From the NCBI RefSeq assembly GCF_027596085.1, contig NC_072460.1, positions 12,592,326 through 12,656,325 of the forward strand: DNA of 64,000 nt, given 5' to 3'. This document shows positions 56,937-64,000 of this stretch, piece by piece. The DNA comes from Anoplopoma fimbria. Taxonomy: Eukaryota; Chordata; Actinopteri; Perciformes; Anoplopomatidae. The position numbers and the translations under genes are program-made. Every line of letters begins with the position of its first letter. Position 1 is the first letter of the stretch. Under the pieces are notes generated by a model, which did no database searches, was not told the origin of the DNA, and worked only from the letters and a program-made list of their open reading frames with translations.

Positions 56937-59197
56937 CTGGAAAAGCGCTTTTCATTCACAGCGTCGCTCCTAGAAGTGTCTCAGAAAACTTTTATAATCA
57001 CATGTCACAGCCGTAACTTTGGCATCTCTGAGAAAGAGCAGCAGGTCCACAATCTGATCTCTCCATCAGTCAACTACCCCTAGAGTCCGTAGGTTATCTG
57101 AAACGAGAAAGTTTTCAACCTCCTCTGAATTAATTCATAGATACTTTTTTCCAGGCACCTTTAGGACATGATTCCTGTTGAATGTTGACGACACCTCCTC
57201 GCGCACGGGTGTTATTCTAAAAGTATTCGTTTCCTCTTCGGTCCCTCCCTGGTGACACCTGCTCGATTTGCATGTTGCTCTGCCGATTGGACGACAGTAT
57301 ACATTACCTGGAATTTGAACAATTTGCCAGTTAATGTGTGTGTTGTTAGAATTTGGTTATTTTGTACAGCAATACAAGTCATTTTATGGTTTAAAAGGAG
57401 GATTGAATCTTGTTACATATAATACCAGGCAATGGGATGATTATTATATAAGGGTTAAGTTATATGTGAAATTACAAGTTTATATCTAAAAAGCAAATGC
57501 AGTTATTTAAGGAAAAATGTAATATATATATATATATATATTATTATTATTATTATTATTTTACACTTTTGAGCAGTTTACTTGAAAAGCAGGTTAAATA
57601 TATGATGCAGTTGTTTCCAAAGACAAAATAAGTGTTATAAACAAGAAAAACAGGAAAATATACAGAGGAGGAAATACTACAATGCTAACCTGTCACTCAA
57701 AGTTTCCTGTATATATTTCACCGTACTGAAATGTTACAAAAGTGTATCTTAATCTAAAGGTGCACACTACCTGATGAGGGATTGCCAAATTATGGTTGGG
57801 AAAGATATTTTCCTCCAATATGGGATTTTTTTTCTGTAACCAGGGAATAGGAAATTGCGCAGAATTAAAGTTAAATATTGATTCTGAAGAGCTGAAAATG
57901 AATAGTAAACAGTCTTCTAGATTCAAAATAATAATTTGAGAAAATGACCAAAAATACTGAAAAAATGTGGCCCAAAGATGCTTCTGGGGACTGGGATATG
58001 TCAGATACGGAAAATAGATACACAAATGGATTTGTGTAGCTTTTTTAGAATAGTGGAGTGTAGTATTTTGTATTTCATTAGACTGTGGTAGTATTACTTG
58101 AGGTTGTCTGTTAAAGCCCTTTTTATGTCATGAGGAATCATCATCTATTTGAATATCTTTGGACATTTAGATTAAAATAAATTGTTAAGATAAAAAGTAA
58201 ATGTAGGAGGAAACCTTAGAGGAAAACCTGCATCAGGGCACACACAGGACAGTTTCTGTGGTTTATAGTACCAACATGGCCAAATGAAGGCTCAGCACTT
58301 GCCTTGACTTGTGTTGTTGTGACACTGTACTCCTTTGAAACCTCTTGGCTTGACTTCCTTCATACCTTAAAAAAAAAAAGATCTAACTTTGTCCTGGTAA
58401 AATCTCAGAACAATAGAAAACAAATAGAACATGCAGGGCAAGCAGACCTGGCCACACATCTTTAATATCCAAGGCTGAAAAAACTTAATCTCCACTATCA
58501 AGCTTTAAATACCTAGTACTATAAAGTAAGTCGATTTATGATCACATGCCATGTCGTGTAATGGTCAGCATTCGGAGACCAAATAGATTTATTAGAATAT
58601 GAGAAATTGTGAATTGTCATGGATTGTTATGTGGATTATCCCACAAGAACTTGTGACTAGACTTAAGACTTATAGAACTCTGTTTCTAAATCAAAGCAAA
58701 TACCTGTTATATCAAATTAGGGTTATGTGACATGATTGGGGTCTCAAGGGCAAATATGTGCATTTTGGCCCCCATTGAGAAAACTCCTGCGCTCTGTGTG
58801 GGGGGGGCTGGGGCCCCACAGCAGTGATCAGCTCTGCCTGGTTGGTAATCCAGTCTTGCGATGTTAGTTTGATTTAATTAGTTTGCTTCCTTTAAATGTA
58901 TGTAAAGTGTACGACAATGTTATAACCGGGTTCCTGTCAACGTGGGGGAATCCTTCAAAATAAAAGCAATGTATGCCATGTTTTCGTGCCTTACGCAAAT
59001 GTTACAACTTTTACTCTGAAGTCCCAGCAACCGGAAATGCTCGACTTTATTGTGGCACGCTCCTTCCTCCCCTCCCTTCCTTGCTAGCAAGTCGAGTTAG
59101 CTAGTTAGCGAGACAAGCTCTTTAATCCCTTGTAGTGTTATTATTATGAATTGATTGGTTCGCGTATCGTTAATTAATTTTATTTCCGTCTCCACAG
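56937..59197. other. divergent intergenic region, cerk to naa10
   Basis: It holds the 5' flanks of two genes that point away from each other (cerk left, naa10 right; starts about 2.3 kb apart). Features seen: (AT)n then (ATT)n at about 57521-57560, otherwise AT-rich DNA with no exon. Near 59050-59110 there is a C/T-rich stretch with repeated GCTAG/TTAG words that may be the naa10 5' exon or promoter. The cerk start is preceded on its strand by sequence with several CG steps at about 56960-57240. Confidence 0.5.
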
Positions 59198-59222
59198 TCC
59201 AGATAACACGCCAGCTAACAAA

Positions 59223-61413
<2,191 letters not shown>

Positions 61414-61900
61414 CGCTGCAGTCCTAGACATTTTTAAATTCATCCCTTGCTTCCTCCTTTTTATCCCTATTTGACAATATCTCTGGCTTTACAAACTGAC
61501 TATCTGTGCGTCAAAGCCTTTCCCACATTTCGGTCACTGTGTTTTCTTAAAGCTTGCTTTCCACTGCAGTGATGAACAAAAAGTTTTGAATAATGACATG
61601 AATCAGGGTGTTACTTAAATGAAACTAAAATTAATAACTGGTCTCAATGTTTTTTATTGGATTGCTGTTGTCATTACCAAAAGTCGCCCAAAGTTCTGTA
61701 AGATTTAGAGAATTTAAAACAATTTGTGCTTTTCAAGTTGTCGCAATCTGGTCTCCTAATTATTTACAGAATTACTGCAAATAAATCTTTAAAATAATAC
61801 TTTTCCCTATCACGCTTATTTCAATAATTGATCGTAAAAGCAGCTTAGTTGTTTACTTCCAAGTGTCATTAAAATTCTTTGAAGTGGTTCAATAAAATGT
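61414..61900 (+). other. naa10: naa10 3' UTR
   Basis: Non-coding sequence after the naa10 stop, with AATAAA hexamers at 61780-61785 and 61891-61896. The second has a C before it and T/A-rich sequence after. Which one is used cannot be told from sequence alone. Confidence 0.6.
61780..61785 (+). terminator. naa10: naa10 polyadenylation signal (first of two)
   Basis: AATAAA about 370 bases after the stop. A second copy at 61891-61896 is an equal candidate. Confidence 0.5.
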
Positions 61901-64000
61901 CTAAATATATTTATTTAATACAACACTAATTGTTAACCCCTCATTAATACTTTTATGCTATAATACCATCTACACAACCAGTGAAGAGCTTACTGATGAA
62001 TTCACCCTGTCACCAATATTACCTCTGTACACAATCATTTGAGGTATATATGATCCATAGTAAAGGTTTCCATTGATAGTGAGAAGTGTGAGAGAGAGAG
62101 AGACTGTTTCCAACTTTGACGACTCCTGGTGGCGACATCAAACAAAGACACTGGGGCAGACAGAAACCCAACACAATCCCATACAAGTAACTCTTAATAG
62201 AGTTTTGACATAAACGTAATTTCTCCCGGGTTTACGGAACGTGGTTAATGTTAAATTCTAACAAAACAGAAAAATGTTACAAAACTACATGGTTAGGTTT
62301 AGTGATAAAACATAGTTTGGCTAAAGTTGTCTACAAAAGTGAAACAAAACTAAAACTTATCTGTTGCTAAAAGCAACACTGCACACGTTTTCTCCAGGGT
62401 TGTTGCATTTTTCTAAAAAATAAAAACGTATATGACATGATGAAAATAATGCTGCATAATAATAGGGGATTTAGGATAACTCAAAACCTGCTACAAAGTC
62501 ATGCTGAAAGACTACAATGAATGCCTGCCTGAAACCCTCCTTGTTAACAGTTCAGCAAAAAGATGCTGTCGAAGTTAATTTGTTTTTCAGGGCTCTAAGT
62601 TTGCATAAGCAAATACTTATATATAAACATATATAATACATAAGAACTAGAATCTTCCTCAAATCAAACAGTGCCATACTGGCATATCTATGTCAGTTAA
62701 TTTGTTTTTGAAGCATCACCATCCTATGGTTTGTTAGAGGAAGGAAACAGGAGTGACAGAGAAGTACATGACATAACAAAATATACACAGAGACCTCTCA
62801 GTTAGTTTTGCTGTTTGTCACAAATACGAATTGGTTAACTTTCACACCTTCGTGGCATTTAAACAGTTTTCAGAAAGAGGCGAGAGAAGACAATGCTGCT
62901 GCTCTTCAAAAGTCTGGATTGTTAAGTTATCATTTAATAGCATCAATGGTTTTACTTTTTTTATTGCCAGCAGTGCACATGTGATAAAAGTTATTTGAGA
63001 TTTTCTCTGAAGTTATAAACCCTTTAGCATTGTGTAACTTTGTTACTTGATATGAGGTGTTACCACAGTTAGCCTGCTCACCATACATTACTCATCATGA
63101 ACTGTTGTCATACAGTCTTGTGCTAAGAATACCCAACAGTCTTCAGGAGTTTTTTCCCTAGCTAAAGACCATAGCAGCTGATTTCACTTAGTAGCCCCAG
63201 AATAACTAGTGCTGGGGGACTAATCAGTGAAAACAGCTGACGTTTGATTGGACTCAAAACCTGCTGTGGAGTTCCAGTGGCAGCATGAAAGACAGACTCG
63301 AAAAGGGTTTTCAATCCCCGTCACACTTGCACAATTGCACAGAGACTCCTGAAACTGAACGTGTGAGTGAGATGAGTGTTGAGAAAGAAAAAGCGGTGGA
63401 GCAGTGAGTGTGTAAGTGAGAGAGAGAGAGTCAGAGAGATGAGTTCCACTCCACCCACATCCATCCGTGTCCAATGTGAGGGGGAGGTGAAACAGTTGAG
63501 AGCTTACTGTGCTATTAACTGGCATTATTTAGTTGCCTCGGTCTGGAGAAGAGACTAGCCAAGACTGCTCCCCACCAGGTAGGACTCTTCTTTCTTTTTT
63601 TTTTTTATGGAATGCATTAAACTCTTATTGATTTTCATTTCCTGACCTGTCTCATCAGAACGAGACAGGTTGCCAGTTTAGTACTGATAAACATATTTGT
63701 ACAGCAAAGTAAGCGCTGTTTTGAGGGATTGTTAGACATTGCCCTCAGGCCATCAACGTCACATTGCTCAGGCAGCCTGTATATGTTGGTACCTGTTAGA
63801 ACCTAAAGTGAAACACCCAGAATTACTAGAATAGCAACCTAATAACCAGTATCTGTAAGGTTACGACTATCTTACATTAAGTATTCCAGCAGTGTGTGAC
63901 GACAGGAGGCGGTGATTCACTGCTGATCACATAGTGAAAGAATGAAAAGGGCTAATGGAAAAGGGTGATAGGTTGGAAAAATGACACTCCTTCTGAACAA
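61901..64000. other. intergenic, with possible first exon of a further gene near 63300-63578
   Basis: No coding exon is recognised. A GA-rich, moderately GC-rich stretch at about 63340-63578 ends in CACCAG|GTAGGA, a fair donor, and could be a 5' UTR exon of a plus-strand gene lying beyond the window. The frame there (63376-63558) has no family resemblance. The rest is AT-rich. Confidence 0.3.

Noticed and set aside
63376..63558. 60-codon frame with Arg/Glu-rich text
   Set aside because: Comes from a GA-rich stretch; at most a 5' UTR exon of an unseen gene.

Overview
This is vertebrate nuclear DNA, almost certainly from a teleost (probably percomorph) fish. The genes are split into short exons with GT..AG introns, there are many long (CA)n/(TG)n tracts and fish-type dispersed repeats, and the spliced proteins match known vertebrate families from end to end. 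I see no bacterial, CRISPR or phage-like content. I rebuilt exons by hand from reading-frame continuity, splice consensus and remembered family sequence. All family assignments are therefore from recognition, not from a search.

Layout, left to right. (1) 1-5873: non-coding DNA with a likely adcy6 5' UTR exon ending at 3005. (2) 5875-33732, + strand: adcy6, adenylyl cyclase type 6, with 22 coding exons, a 14.9 kb first coding intron, a 5'-truncated LINE in one intron and a long 3' UTR. (3) 38051-44836, + strand: galnt6, a polypeptide GalNAc-transferase with 10 coding exons and a likely 5' UTR exon near 36.5-36.8 kb. (4) 46078-49648, + strand: g6pd, glucose-6-phosphate dehydrogenase, 12 coding exons. 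(5) 51263-56936, - strand: cerk, ceramide kinase, 13 coding exons, convergent with g6pd. (6) 59223-61413, + strand: naa10, catalytic subunit of the NatA N-terminal acetyltransferase, 8 coding exons, divergent from cerk. (7) 61.9-64.0 kb: non-coding, with a possible first exon of a further gene.

The five genes do not form one pathway. They act in cAMP signalling, mucin-type O-glycosylation, NADPH supply, sphingolipid phosphorylation and N-terminal acetylation. From memory of the human map, adcy6 and galnt6 are 12q13 genes, while g6pd and naa10 are Xq28 genes, so the window seems to join two blocks that are separate in people.

The clearest anomalies are in adcy6. Two one-base losses break its reading frame, one near the N-terminus and one at the end of coding exon 6. 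Both can be explained by one missing base in a short run. Every other exon of all five genes joins in phase, so I favour sequence error or an individual allele over an old pseudogene. Exons 6-7 of adcy6 are also bracketed by long complementary (TG)n and (AC)n tracts, which could fold them into an RNA loop. I found no convincing new biological system.
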